64,000 nucleotides of DNA from Elephas maximus indicus (taxonomy: Eukaryota > Chordata > Mammalia > Proboscidea > Elephantidae), in NCBI RefSeq assembly GCF_024166365.1, contig NC_064822.1:143660823-143724822 (forward strand). The letters are read 5' to 3'. A program made the translations under genes and the position numbers. Below, piece by piece: positions 54,688-64,000 of this stretch. The notes beneath the pieces are model-generated. The model was given only the letters and a program-made list of their open reading frames with translations, was not told where the DNA came from and ran no database searches. Every line of letters starts with the position of its first letter. Position 1 is the stretch's first letter.

Positions 54688-54740
54688 AGGAAGGAGGGAG
54701 GGAGAGAAGGAGAGGGAGAGGGAGACAGAGAGAGAGAGAA
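54688..54740 (+). repeat. GA/GGA-rich simple sequence
   Basis: Purine-only tract of GGGA and GA units. The short open frames across it on both strands are artefacts. Confidence 0.85.
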
Positions 54741-55454
54741 CAGAACTTTGGGGAGAAGTAGAAGAAAGTGGAAAATACCTGTGTGCATGGATGAAACTTG
54801 TTCAAAGAATTAGGAGAAGAAAGGGAAGGGTATTTTAGTGCCATGAAATATAAGATAGAAAAAGGGAAAGTAAACAGTAGTCAAGGGCTCTAGAGATGTT
54901 TCGAGGCTATTAATGATTGAAAGAAGCCAGATGTCACTCAGAGATACTTGGCTTTTAATAACATGATGTCAATGGAGAGATGAGTGCCAAAGCCAGAGCA
55001 TTGCATTCCAGAGTGAACTGTAGTAGGCAGAAACATTCCATGGAAATATTTGACAATTACAGGGGAAGGAGAGGCAGGATAAAAGCATGAGAAGGTACCT
55101 AGGTCAGGTAAAAAAAATAGTTTCCTCTCCACCCCTCCTCTATCTACTTCCTTCTTTAGGAGAAACCTGTGTTTAAAAACGAAAGTGAAAAAAATCTGTG
55201 AAAAAGGGCGAGAATCTTATTTCAAAACCCACTGCTGATGAACAGGACTCCCTGTTTTTACCAGTTGAACTTTGTATGGTAGTTATCTTTTTTTTTTTCT
55301 CTCTCTCTTTTCTTAGGTACTAGAAGTTCATGGTATAAACAGGGGGAAAGGTTTACAAAATGAAATAGAGTTACTCAGTAGATAGATCTATGTGTTCTTG
55401 TTATGTACTGCTACAATTCTAGTGAGTTAGATAGCTAAACATTTTATTGTGAGA
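54741..55454. other. Unassigned intronic DNA
   Basis: Purine-rich, possibly L2. No gene recognised; a T-run occurs at 55289-55299. Confidence 0.35.
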
Positions 55455-55640
55455 TAAGGGAATTAATATTTGTTGAGTGCTTTCTTTGAGCCATAAACGA
55501 TACAAGAGATTCTGTGCATTTCTCTTTTAGTCCTCCCCCAGTCTCTGCAAGACTAATGTCATTACGACCCTTCTACATACAAGGGAATTGAAGCTCAAGG
55601 CCATTGCTCATAGTTATTGTGGGGCAGAGTTGGGGTAGTA
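55455..55640 (-). mobile_element. MIR, antisense
   Basis: ATTAATATTTGTTGAGTGCT, TTCTGTGCATTTCTCTTTT, CAAGGGAATTGAAGCTCAAG in reverse-complement MIR order. Confidence 0.55.
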
Positions 55641-55855
55641 ATAACTTGAGGGGCCCTGGCAACTGTTCTAGAGGCTGTTTGCCAAATCCTTAATCATTAA
55701 ACACAGATTCAAGAGTGAGGAACTGTTCTAAATTAAAGGGGGATAAAAAGACATGTGAGCTAAAGGCAACAGGCAATTCTGAACTGTATTATTTTGCTGT
55801 AATTGAATTTTTTTAGATAATCAGTGAATCTTGAATGGGGATTAGATGGCAGTAT

Positions 55856-56290
55856 TCTATTGAACTCACCAGTTGCTCTGCAGGAGAAAAGATATGGCAA
55901 TCTGCTCCCATAAAGATTACAAAACCCAAACCAAACCCCATTGCTGTTGAGTCTATTTCCACTAATAATGACCCTGTAGGACAGAGTAGAACTGCCTCAT
56001 AGGGTTTCCAAGGTTGTAAATCTTTACGGAAACAGACTATCATATCTTTCTCCCACATTTTCTGTCATATTTTCTCCCATGAAGTGATTGGTGGGTTGGC
56101 TGATAGGGGTTTGCTGGGGGTAGTTGCTGGTAGTTTTGAACCACCAGCCTTTTGGTTAGCAGTTGAGCACTTAACCACTGTGTCACCAGGGCTCCCCCTA
56201 TGGGACAGGCTAGGAACCCCTATGGGACAGTTCTACTGTGTCCTATAGGGTCACTATTACTTGGAATTGACTCAACAGCACACAGTAACA
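55856..56290 (+). mobile_element. AfroSINE, long subfamily, split by another SINE
   Basis: Left arm: TCACCAGTTGCTCTGCAGG, GAAAAGATATGGCAATCTGC. Right arm from 56196: CCTATGGGACAGTTCTACTG to TGGAATTGACTCAACAGC. The arm-to-arm order is normal once the inner SINE is removed. The right arm begins with a partial duplication (CCCCTATGGGACAG twice). Confidence 0.8.
55919..56195 (-). mobile_element. AfroSINE, long subfamily, with internal expansion
   Basis: Plus strand: AAACCAAACCCCATTGCTGT, ACAGAGTAGAACTGCC, AACAGACTATCATATCTTTC, then an extra stretch (about 56060-56135) with TTTTCTCCCATGAAG and repeated TTGCTGG/GGTAG units before the head CCACTGTGTCACCAGGGCTC. Longer than the ~210-bp norm. Confidence 0.8.
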
Positions 56291-56292
56291 GA

Positions 56293-56505
56293 GAAGCCCT
56301 GGTGGTGCAGTGATTAAGTGCTGGGCTGCTAACTGAAAAGTCAGTAGTTCAAATCCACCGGGTGCTCTGCTGGAGAAAGATGTGGCAGTCTCCTTCTATA
56401 AAGATTTACAGCCTTGGAAAGCTTATGGGGCGGTTCCACTTGGTCCTACAGGTTGCTGTGAGTCGGAATCGACTTGATGGCAATAGGTTTCGGTTTGGTT
56501 TTTTG
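56293..56505 (+). mobile_element. AfroSINE, long subfamily, well preserved
   Basis: AAGCCCTGGTGGTGCAGTGA, CAGTAGTTCAAATCCACC, the full 45-nt extra segment (about 56367-56411; TGCTGGAGAAAGATGTGG and AAAGATTTACAGC), tail GAATCGACTTGATGGCAATA and GGTTTCGGTTTGG. Confidence 0.9.
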
Positions 56506-57784
56506 GGACTGTGTTTCCTCAGAAGAATGTCCTTTTTTGTAGCAATTGCATATCAAAGTATTCTGTGGTGAGTGAGTGATGGGGCATAATGCCAGCAAAT
56601 GGTTCAGGAGGGAAAAAGTTCTTTGTCTTGTACTTGCAACTTTTCTATGAATTTTAGATTGTTTCAAAAGAAAAATATAAGGTGAATTCTTTTTTTTTTT
56701 TTTTGGAACCAGAAAGTAATTTAATTGCCCTACTACTGAACTATGCTTCTTTGGCAAACAAAAGCTCAGTCACATTAACCTATTTAGGAAATCCCATCAT
56801 TTAAATTTTTTCTTACTTATATTCTGTGAAATTTTCATCATATTTATTAGAATTTATTAAAGTTATATTTAACTCTGGTTTGAAGGTGAGAGTCTTATTC
56901 TAAAGATGAAAAATTTGCCCCTTTTCACAAACTGTAGATGAAATGAATTTCTTCATAACACTGTACAAAGTATGGGTATACTTTAAAACATAATCATTTT
57001 TGTAAATATCTAAAAAAAAAAAAAAAAACATTTTAAGAAGTTATACGTTCAGCATGAAAAATTGCCTGTTAGAAATTAGAAATAGAGTGCCTCAAAATAA
57101 CCACATCAAGAAAGACCAGTTTTAAAAGACGGGCCTTATTTTATCTTCTGAAGGTCGATAGCTCAGCGCTGGGCCGTATCTAATTTTCTCAGCCTGTCAT
57201 GCTGCTGAGCCTTCAGGACAGAACACAGTGAGCTACAGGAATGCTGCAATTACATAAGCAAGGATAGATTGCCTGGTAAATGGCACAATCAATGAACAAT
57301 GGAAATTCAATCAGCTGTGACTGATCAACTACCAGGTGTGGGGGGAAATCCAAACTCCTAGCACCTCCTGGAAGGCAGCTTACTTTTCCTTTGTTCCTGC
57401 CATATACCATTAGCTGATGGGTGGGGGATAAAAAAACACGGTTGAAGTTATTTGCTTTTTTTTTTTCTTTTTTTAAAGAATTTCCACTTTGAAAAGCAAC
57501 AAGGAGCAACTTTATGAGAAAGATCATGGTCTTTCATTGTGGTGTGACATTTGCAAGAGAAATGTGTGGGAGACAAATGAATTTTTGCCATTGTATATAT
57601 GAACGTAATGACTTCCCTAAATTACAGTTTTGGGAAGTACATCTGAATATGGATCTCAAATCATTTATCTCAAAGTATGTGGATAGAGAACTTGTATATT
57701 AAAGGTATTAATTACATTTTTCTTTTGTCAGTGTTGTGGTCTAATAAGGGGAGGAACAGTGTATAGAAAGGAGAGCTACTATTC
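56506..57784. other. Single-copy intronic DNA with a possible conserved block
   Basis: No young repeat. 57100-57430 is balanced in composition and rich in transcription-factor-like words (AACAATGG, CAGCTGTGA, TAATTTTC). It may be a regulatory element but nothing proves it. Open frames at 57213-57702 are short and have no domain. Confidence 0.4.
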
Positions 57785-58794
57785 ATTTTTTTTTATTTTT
57801 AACTTTTTTTTTTTATTAACTTTTATTAAGCTTCAAGTGAACGTTTACAAATCCAATCATTCTGTCACATATAAGTTTACATACATCTCACTCCCTACTC
57901 CCACTTGCTCTCCCCCTCTTGAGTCAGCCCTTTCAGTCTCTCCTTTCCTGACAATTTTGCCAGCTTCCCTCTCTCTCTATCCTCCCATCCCCCCTCCAGG
58001 AAAGAGTTGCCAACACAATCTCAAGTGTCCACCTGATATAGTTAGCTCACTCTTCATCACCGTCTCTCTCCCACCCGCTGACCAGTCCCTTTCATGTCTG
58101 ATGAGTTGTCTTCGGGGATGGTTCCTGTCCTGTGCCAACAGAAGGTCTGGGGACCATGGCTGCCGGGATTCTTCTAGTCTCAGTCAGACCATTAAGTTTG
58201 GTCATTTTATGAGAATTTGGGGTCTGTATCCCACTGATCTCCTGCTCCCTCAGGGGTCCTCTGCTGTGCTCCCTGTCAGGGCAGTCATCTATTGTGGCCG
58301 GGCACCAACTAGTTCTTCTGGTCTCAGGATGATGTAGGTCTCTGGTTCATGTGGCCCTTTCTGTCTCTTGGGCTCTTAGTTGTAGTGTGGCCTTGGTGTT
58401 CTTCAATTTCCTTTGCTCCAGGTGGGTTGAGACCAATTGCTGCATCTTAGATGGCCGCTTGTTAGCATTTAAGACCCCAGACGCCACATTTCAAAGTGGG
58501 ATGCAGAATGATTTCATACTAGAATTATTTTGCCAATGGACTTAGAAGTCCCCTTAAACCATGGTCCCCAAACCCCCGCCCTTGCTCCGCTGACCTTTGA
58601 AGCATTCATTTTATCCCGGAAACTTCTTTGCTTTTGGTCCAGTCCAATTGAGCTGACCTTCCATGTATTGAGTGTTGTCTTTCCCTTCACCTAAAGCAGT
58701 TCTTATCTACTGATTAATTAATAAGAAACCCTCCCCCACCTTCCCTCCCTCCCCCCCCTCGTAACCACAAAAGTATGTGTTCTTCTCAGGTTTA

Positions 58795-61700
58795 CTATTT
58801 CTCACGATCTTGTAATAGTGGTCTTATACAATATTTGTCCTTTTGCCTCTGACTCATTTCGCTCAGCATAATGCCTTCCAGGTTCCTCCATGTTATGAAA
58901 TGTTTCAGAGATTCGTCACTGTTCTTTATCCATGCGTAGTATTCCATTGTGTGAATATACCACAATTTATTTACCCATTCATCCGTTGATGGACACCTTG
59001 GTTGCTTCCAGCTTTTTGCTATTGTAAACAGAGCTGCAATAAACATGGGTGTGCATATATCTGTTTGTGTGAAGGCTCTTGTATCTCTAGGGTATATTCC
59101 GAGGAGTGGGATTTCTGGGTTGTATGGTAGTTCTATTTCTAACTGTTTAAGATAACGCCAGATAGATTTCCAAAGTGGTTGTACCATTTTACATTCCCAC
59201 CAGCAGTGTATAAGAGTACCAATCTCTCTGCAGCCTCTCCAACATTTATTATTTTGTGTTTTTTGGATTAATGCCAGCCTTGCTGGTGTGAGATGGAATC
59301 TCATCGTAGTTTTAATTTGCATTTCTCTAATGGCTAATGATCGAGAGCATTTTCTCATGTATCTGTTGGCTGCCTGAATATCTTCTTTAGTGAAATGTGT
59401 GTTCATATCCTTTGCCCACTTTTTGATTGGGTTGTTTGTCTTTTTGTGGTTGAGTTTTGACAGAATCATGTAGATTTTAGAGATCAGGCGTTGGTCGGAG
59501 ATGTCATAGCTGAAAATTCTTTCCCAGTCTGTAGGTGGTCTTTTTACTCTTTTGGTGAAGTCTTTAGATGAGCATAGGTGTTGGATTTTCAGGAGCTCCC
59601 AGTGATCGGGTTTCTCTTCATCATTTTTGGTAATGTTTTGTATTCTGTTTATGCCTTGTATTAGGGCTCCTAGGGTTGTCCCAATTTTTTCTTCCATGAT
59701 CTTTATCGTTTTAGTCTTTATGTTTAGGTCTTTGATCCACTTGGAGTTAGTTTTTGTGCATGGTGTAAGGTATGGGTTCTGTTTCATTTTTTTGCAAATG
59801 GATATCCAGTTATGCCAGCACCATTTGTTAAAAAGGCTATCTTTTCCCCAATTAATTGACACTGGTCCTTTGTCAAATATCAGCTGCTCATACGTGGATG
59901 GATCTATGTCTGGGTTCTCAATTCTGTTCCATTGGTCTATGTGCCTGTTGTTGTACCCGTACCAGGCTGTTTTGACTACTGTGGCTGTATAATAGGTTCT
60001 GAAATCAGGTAGAGTGAGGCCTCCCACTTTCTTCTTCTTTTTCAGTAGTGCTTTGCTTATCCGGGGCTTCTTTCCCTTCCATATGAAATTGGTGATTTGT
60101 TTCTCTATCCCCTTAAAATATGACATTGGAATTTACATCGGAAGTGCGTTAAATGTATAGATGGCTTTTGGTAGAATAGACATTTTTACTATGTTAAGTC
60201 TTCCTATCCATGAGCAAGGTATGTTTTTCCACTTAAGTATGTCCTTTTGAATTTCTTGTAGTAGATCTTTGTAGTTGTCTTTGTATAGGTCTTTTACATC
60301 TTTGGTAAGATTTATTCCTAAGTATCTTATCTTCTTGGGGGCTACTGTGAATGGTATTGATTTGGTCATTTCCTCTTTGGTGTTCTTTTTGTTGATGTAG
60401 AGGAATCCAAGTGATTTTTGTATGTTTATTTTATAACCTGAGACTCTGCCAAACTCTTGTATTAGTTTCAGTAGTTTTCTGGAGGATTCCTTAGGGTTTT
60501 CTGTGTATATAATCATGTCATCTGCAAATAGTGATAACTTTACTTCCTCCTTGCCAATCCGGATACCTTTTATTTCTTTGTCTAGCCTAATTGCCCTGGC
60601 TAGGACTTCCAGCACGATGTTGAATAAGAGCGGTGATAAAGGGCATCCTTGTCTGGTTCCCGTTCTCAAGGGAAATGCTTTCAGGTTCTCTCCATTTAGA
60701 GTGATGTTGGCTGTTGGCTTTGCATAGATGCCCTTTATCATGTTGAGGAATTTTCCTTCAATTCCTATTTTGGTAAGAGTTTTTATCATAAATGGGTGTT
60801 GGACTTTGTCAAATGCCTTTTCTGCATCAATTGATAAGATCATGTGGTTTTTGTCTTTTGTTTTATTTATGTGATGGATTACAGTAATGGTTTTTCTGAT
60901 ATTAAACCAGCCTTGCATACCTGGTATAAATCCCACTTGATCATGGTGAATTATTTTTTTGATGTGTTGTTGGATTCTATTGGCTAGAATTTTGTTGAGG
61001 ATTTTTGCATCTATGTTCATGAGGGATATAGGTCTATAATTTTCTTTTTTTGTAATGTCTTTACCTGGTTTTGGTATCAGGGAGATGGTGGCTTCATAGA
61101 ATGAGTTGGGTAGTATTCCGTCATTTTCTATGCTTTGGAATACCTTCAGAAGTAGTGGTGTTAACTCTTCTCTGAAAGTTTGGTAGAACTCTGCAGTGAA
61201 GCCGTCCGGGCCAGGGCTTTTTTTTGTTGGAAGTTTTTTGATTACCGTTTCAATCTCTTTTTTTGTTATGGGTCTATTTAGTTGTTCTACTTCTGAATGT
61301 GTTAGTTTAGGTAGGTTGTGTTTTTTCAGGAATTCATCCATTTCTTCTAGGTTTTCAAATTTGTTAGAGTACAATTTTTCATAATAATCTGAAATGATTC
61401 TTTTAATTTCATTTGGTTCTGTTGTGATGTGGTCCTTCTCGTTTCTTATTCGGGTTATTTGTTTCCTTTCCTGTATTTCTTTAGTCAGTCTAGCCAATGG
61501 TTTATCAATTTTGTTAATTTTTTCAAAGAACCAGCTTTTGGCTTTGTTAATTCTTTCAATTGTTTTCCTGTTCTCTAATTCATTTAGTTCAGCTCTAATT
61601 TTTGTTATTTGTTTTCTTCTGGTGCCTGATGGATTCTTTTGTTGCTCAGTTTCTATTTGTTCAAGTTGTAGGGACAGTTCTCTGATTTTGGCTCTTTCTT

Positions 61701-62625
61701 CTTTTTGTATGTGTGCATTTATCGATATAAATTGGCCTCTGAGCACGGCTTTTGCTGTGTCCCAGAGGTTTTGATAGGAAGTATTTTCATTCTCGTTGCT
61801 TTCTAAGAATTTCCTTATTCCCTCCTTGATGTCTTCTATAACCCAGTCTTTTTTCAGGAGGGTATTGTTCATTTTCCAAGTATTTGATTTCTTTTCCCTA
61901 GTTTTTCTGTTATTGATCACTAATTTTATTGCCTTGTGGTCTGAGAAGATGCTTTGTAATATTTCGATGTTTTGGACTCTGCAAAGGTTTGTTTTATGAC
62001 CTAATATGTGGTCTATTCTAGAAAATGTTCCATGTGCGCTAGAAAAAAAAGTATATTTGGCAGCAGTTGGTTGGAGAGTTCTGTATAAGTCAATGAGGTC
62101 AAGTTGGTTGATTGTTGTAATTAGATCTTCCGTGTCTCTATTGAGCTTCTTACTGGATGTCCTGTCCTTCTCCGAAAGTGGTGTGTTCAAGTCTCCTACT
62201 ATAATTGTGGAGGTATCTATCTCGCTTTTCAATTCTGTTAAAATTTGATTTATGTATCTTGCAGCCCTGTCATTGGGTGCATAAATATTTAATATGGTTA
62301 TGTCTTCCTGATCAATTGTCCCTTTTATCATTATATAGTGTCCTTCTTTATCCTTTGTGGTGGATTTAAGTCTAAAGTCTATTTTGTCAGAAATTAATAT
62401 TGCTACTCCTCTTCTTTTTTGCTTATTGTTTGCTTGATATATTTTTTTCCATCCTTTGAGTTTTAGTTTGTTTGTGTCTCTAAGTCTAAGGTGTATCTCT
62501 TGTAGGCAGCATATAGACGGATCGTGTTTCTTTATCCAGTCTGTGACTCTCTGTCTCTTTATTGGTGCATTTGGTCCATTTACATTCAGCGTAATTATAG
62601 ATAAATAAGTTTTTAGTGCTGTCAT
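58795..62625 (-). pseudogene. L1 ORF2 (endonuclease-reverse transcriptase), one nonsense codon
   Basis: 1276 codon positions, the usual mammalian ORF2 length, with one in-frame TAA at 60133-60135 (codon 831) separating an 830-residue part from the rest. The N-terminal AP-like endonuclease keeps CLQEIH (Glu), GDLNTPLS (Asp, Asn), RIDHIL and SDHKAIK (Asp, His). RT (about residues 450-780) keeps [49 protein letters not shown] and FADDMIIY (catalytic Asp pair). After the stop, the C-terminal domain keeps the Cys-rich [18 protein letters not shown]. It would make RT without the C-terminal domain. No other frame breaks are seen. Confidence 0.92.
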
Positions 62626-62873
62626 TTTGATGCCTTTTTATGTGTGTTGTTGTGAATTTCATTTTTCCACATACTTTTTTGTGCTGAGGCGTTTTTCTTA
62701 GTAAATTGTGAGATGTTAGTTGAGTCGTTACGTTTTTCTTGGCTTTTATCTTGAGTTATAGAGTTGTTATACCTTTTTGTGGTTACCCTATTATTTACCC
62801 CTATTTTTCTAAGTAAAAACCTAACTTGTATTGTACTATATCGCCTTACATCACTCTCCATATGGCAGTTCAA
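62622..62873 (-). other. 83-codon open frame overlapping ORF2 start by ATGA
   Basis: An ATG-initiated frame in the inter-ORF region, Lys/Asn/Ser-rich (ends [10 protein letters not shown]), whose TGA at 62624-62622 overlaps the ORF2 ATG (62625-62623) as ATGA. No known domain. It may be chance, or a short frame that places terminating ribosomes at the ORF2 start. Confidence 0.35.
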
Positions 62874-63057
62874 TGCCTCCTGTATTTAGTCCCTCTTTTT
62901 GATTATTGTGATCTTTTACCTATTGACTTCCATGATTCCCTGTTATGTGTATTTTTTTTTTCAATTAATCTTAATTTGTTTGTTTTTGTGATTTCCCTAT
63001 TTGAGTTGATATCAGGACGTTCTGTTTTGTGACCTTGTGTTGTGCTGATATCTGATA

Positions 63058-64000
63058 TTATTGGTTCTCTGACCAAACAATATCCTTTAGTATTTCTTGT
63101 AGTTTTGGTTTGGTTTTTGCAAATTCTCTAAACTTGTGTTTATCTGTAAATATCTTAATTTCGCCTTCATGTTTCAGAGAGAGTTTTGCTGGATATATGA
63201 TCCTTGGCTGGCAGTTTTTCTCCTTCAGTGTTCTGTATATGTCGTCCCATTCCCTTCTTGCCTGCATGGTTTCTGCTGAGTAGTCTGAACTTATTCTTAT
63301 TGATTCTCCCTTGAAGGAAACCTTTCTTTTCTCCCTGGCTGCTTTTAAAATTTTCTGTTTATCTTTGGTTTTGGTGAGTTTGATGATAATATGTCTTGGA
63401 GTTTTTCCTTTTGGATCAATCTTAAATGGGGTTCGATGAGCATCTTGGATAGATATCCTTTCGTCTTTCATGATGTCAGGGAAGTTTTGTGTCAGGAGTT
63501 CTTCAACTATTTTCTCTGTGTTTTCTGTCCCCCCTCCCTGTTCTGGGACTCCAATCACTCGCAGGTTATCCTTCTTGATAGAGTCCCACATGATTCTTAG
63601 GGTTTCTTCATTTTTTTTAATTCTTTTATCTGATTTTTTTTCAGCTATGTTGGTGTTGATTCCCTTGTCCTCCAGATGTCCCAGTCTGCATTCTAATTGC
63701 TCGAGTCTGCTCCTCTGACTTCCTAGTGCATTGTCTAATTCTGTAATTTTATTGTTAATCTTTTGGATTTCTACATGCTGTCTCTCTATGGATTCTTGCA
63801 ACTTATTAATTTTTCCACTATGTTCTTGAATAATCTTTTTGAGTTCTTCAACAGTTTTATCAGTGTGTTCCTTGGCTGTTTCTGCAGTTTGCCTTATTTC
63901 ATTTGTGAGGTCATCCCTGATGTCTTGAAGCATTCTGTAAATTAGTTTTTTATATTCTGTATCTGATAATTCCAGGATTGTATCTTCATTTGGGAAAGAT
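63058..64000 (-). CDS. L1 ORF1 protein (RNA chaperone), partial at window edge
   Basis: The frame is open from the stop at 63058-63060 to the right edge; the first ATG inside is at 63933, but in-frame codons continue upstream of it (EDTILELSDTEYKKLIYR), so the true start is likely outside. ORF1p coats L1 RNA as trimers. Seen here: heptad-like coiled coil (roughly the first 110 residues, rich in E, K, Q), RRM entry NLRVIGVPE, then the C-terminal domain with TPRHIIIKLTKTKDKQKIL and KIFTDKHKFREFAKTKP. No stop or frameshift in the visible part. Confidence 0.9.
   Translation of the reverse strand, partial: SFPNEDTILELSDTEYKKLIYRMLQDIRDDLTNEIRQTAETAKEHTDKTVEELKKIIQEHSGKINKLQESIERQHVEIQKINNKITELDNALGSQRSRLEQLECRLGHLEDKGINTNIAEKKSDKRIKKNEETLRIMWDSIKKDNLRVIGVPEQGGGTENTEKIVEELLTQNFPDIMKDERISIQDAHRTPFKIDPKGKTPRHIIIKLTKTKDKQKILKAAREKRKVSFKGESIRISSDYSAETMQARREWDDIYRTLKEKNCQPRIIYPAKLSLKHEGEIKIFTDKHKFREFAKTKPKLQEILKDIVWSENQ

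Larger units (their letters stand above)
47496..64000 (+). other. ACSS3: ACSS3 intron 1 (partial)
   Basis: Begins with the consensus donor GTGAGT. No further ACSS3 coding sequence was found before the window ends, so the first intron is at least 16.5 kb (inference). It contains SINEs, MIR/L2, one LTR, one RTE and a near-complete antisense L1. Confidence 0.8.
57785..64000 (-). mobile_element. Near-complete L1, antisense, running off right edge
   Basis: Minus-strand order: ORF1 (open to the window edge), 432-bp inter-ORF region (62626-63057), ORF2 (62625-58795), about 1-kb 3'UTR with a G-rich tract (58726-58759), and a T-run at the 3' end (57786-57795 on the plus strand). The best-preserved L1 here; it lies antisense in ACSS3 intron 1. 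The 5'UTR and the matching target duplication are outside the window. Confidence 0.93.

Noticed and set aside
59627-62248. Long plus-strand frames opposite L1 ORF2 (for example 59627-59992, 61394-61774)
   Set aside because: They are shadows of the antisense ORF2 coding sequence with hydrophobic, F/S/L-rich translations and no domain; the same shadows recur over the other L1 copies.
1-64000. CRISPR arrays, bacterial operons, integrons or phage genes
   Set aside because: No spaced identical repeats with unique spacers and no dense prokaryotic-style gene order; the repeats are eukaryotic retroelements.

Overview
The window looks like nuclear DNA of a placental mammal, most likely a paenungulate afrotherian (elephant type; hyrax or sirenian not excluded). 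It is AT-rich and intron-sparse. It is packed with tRNA-derived SINEs whose heads and tails match the AfroSINE family, with RTE-type LINEs carrying the same 3' tail, with a non-primate L1 lineage, with MaLR-like solo LTRs, and with older mammal-wide MIR and L2 fragments. The genus is inferred from repeat content only.

One host gene is recognisable: the first coding exon of ACSS3 (mitochondrial short/medium-chain acyl-CoA synthetase, propionyl-CoA synthetase) at 47185-47495 on the + strand. It lies in a small CpG-rich block (about 46.8-47.5 kb) and ends in a consensus splice donor. By inference, 1-46.8 kb is 5' intergenic DNA and 47.5-64 kb is ACSS3 intron 1.

Layout. 1-0.72 kb is an antisense L1 5'UTR. 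0.7-10 kb is mostly unassigned DNA with a few SINEs, an old MIR and a diverged 250-bp direct repeat. 10.6-15.1 kb has two RTE copies inserted in old L2 sequence. 16-18.7 kb holds an LTR, SINEs and L2. 19.18-24.32 kb is an L1 with both ends and a 15-bp target duplication but no ORF1, itself hosting a solo LTR and a SINE. 24.6-26.4 kb is old L2/LTR debris. 27.3-32.7 kb is a deeply nested complex: an LTR-like host, an 87-unit AATAT array, two RTEs, an L1 tail and three SINEs. 33.2-35.7 kb is an L1 that split a SINE. 37.8-40.8 kb is an L1 split by an LTR that is itself split by a SINE. 40.9-44.2 kb is an RTE fragment, an L1 tail with a solo LTR, an RTE with a 5' inversion and a sense-strand L1 tail. 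44.2-46.8 kb is mostly single-copy and leads to the ACSS3 promoter and exon. 47.5-57.8 kb has SINEs, MIR/L2, one LTR and one RTE. 57.8-64 kb is a young-looking antisense L1 with long ORF1 and ORF2, running off the right edge.

The biology here is mainly the interplay of retroelements. L1 and RTE supply reverse transcriptases. AfroSINEs share the RTE tail and are probably moved by it. Target duplications allow relative ages to be read from the nesting. I found no clear new gene system. The best leads are poly(A)-only micro-insertions with duplications, an RTE with a twin-priming-like inversion, an internally deleted L1, an ATGA-coupled small frame ahead of L1 ORF2, and two unassigned recurring sequences.
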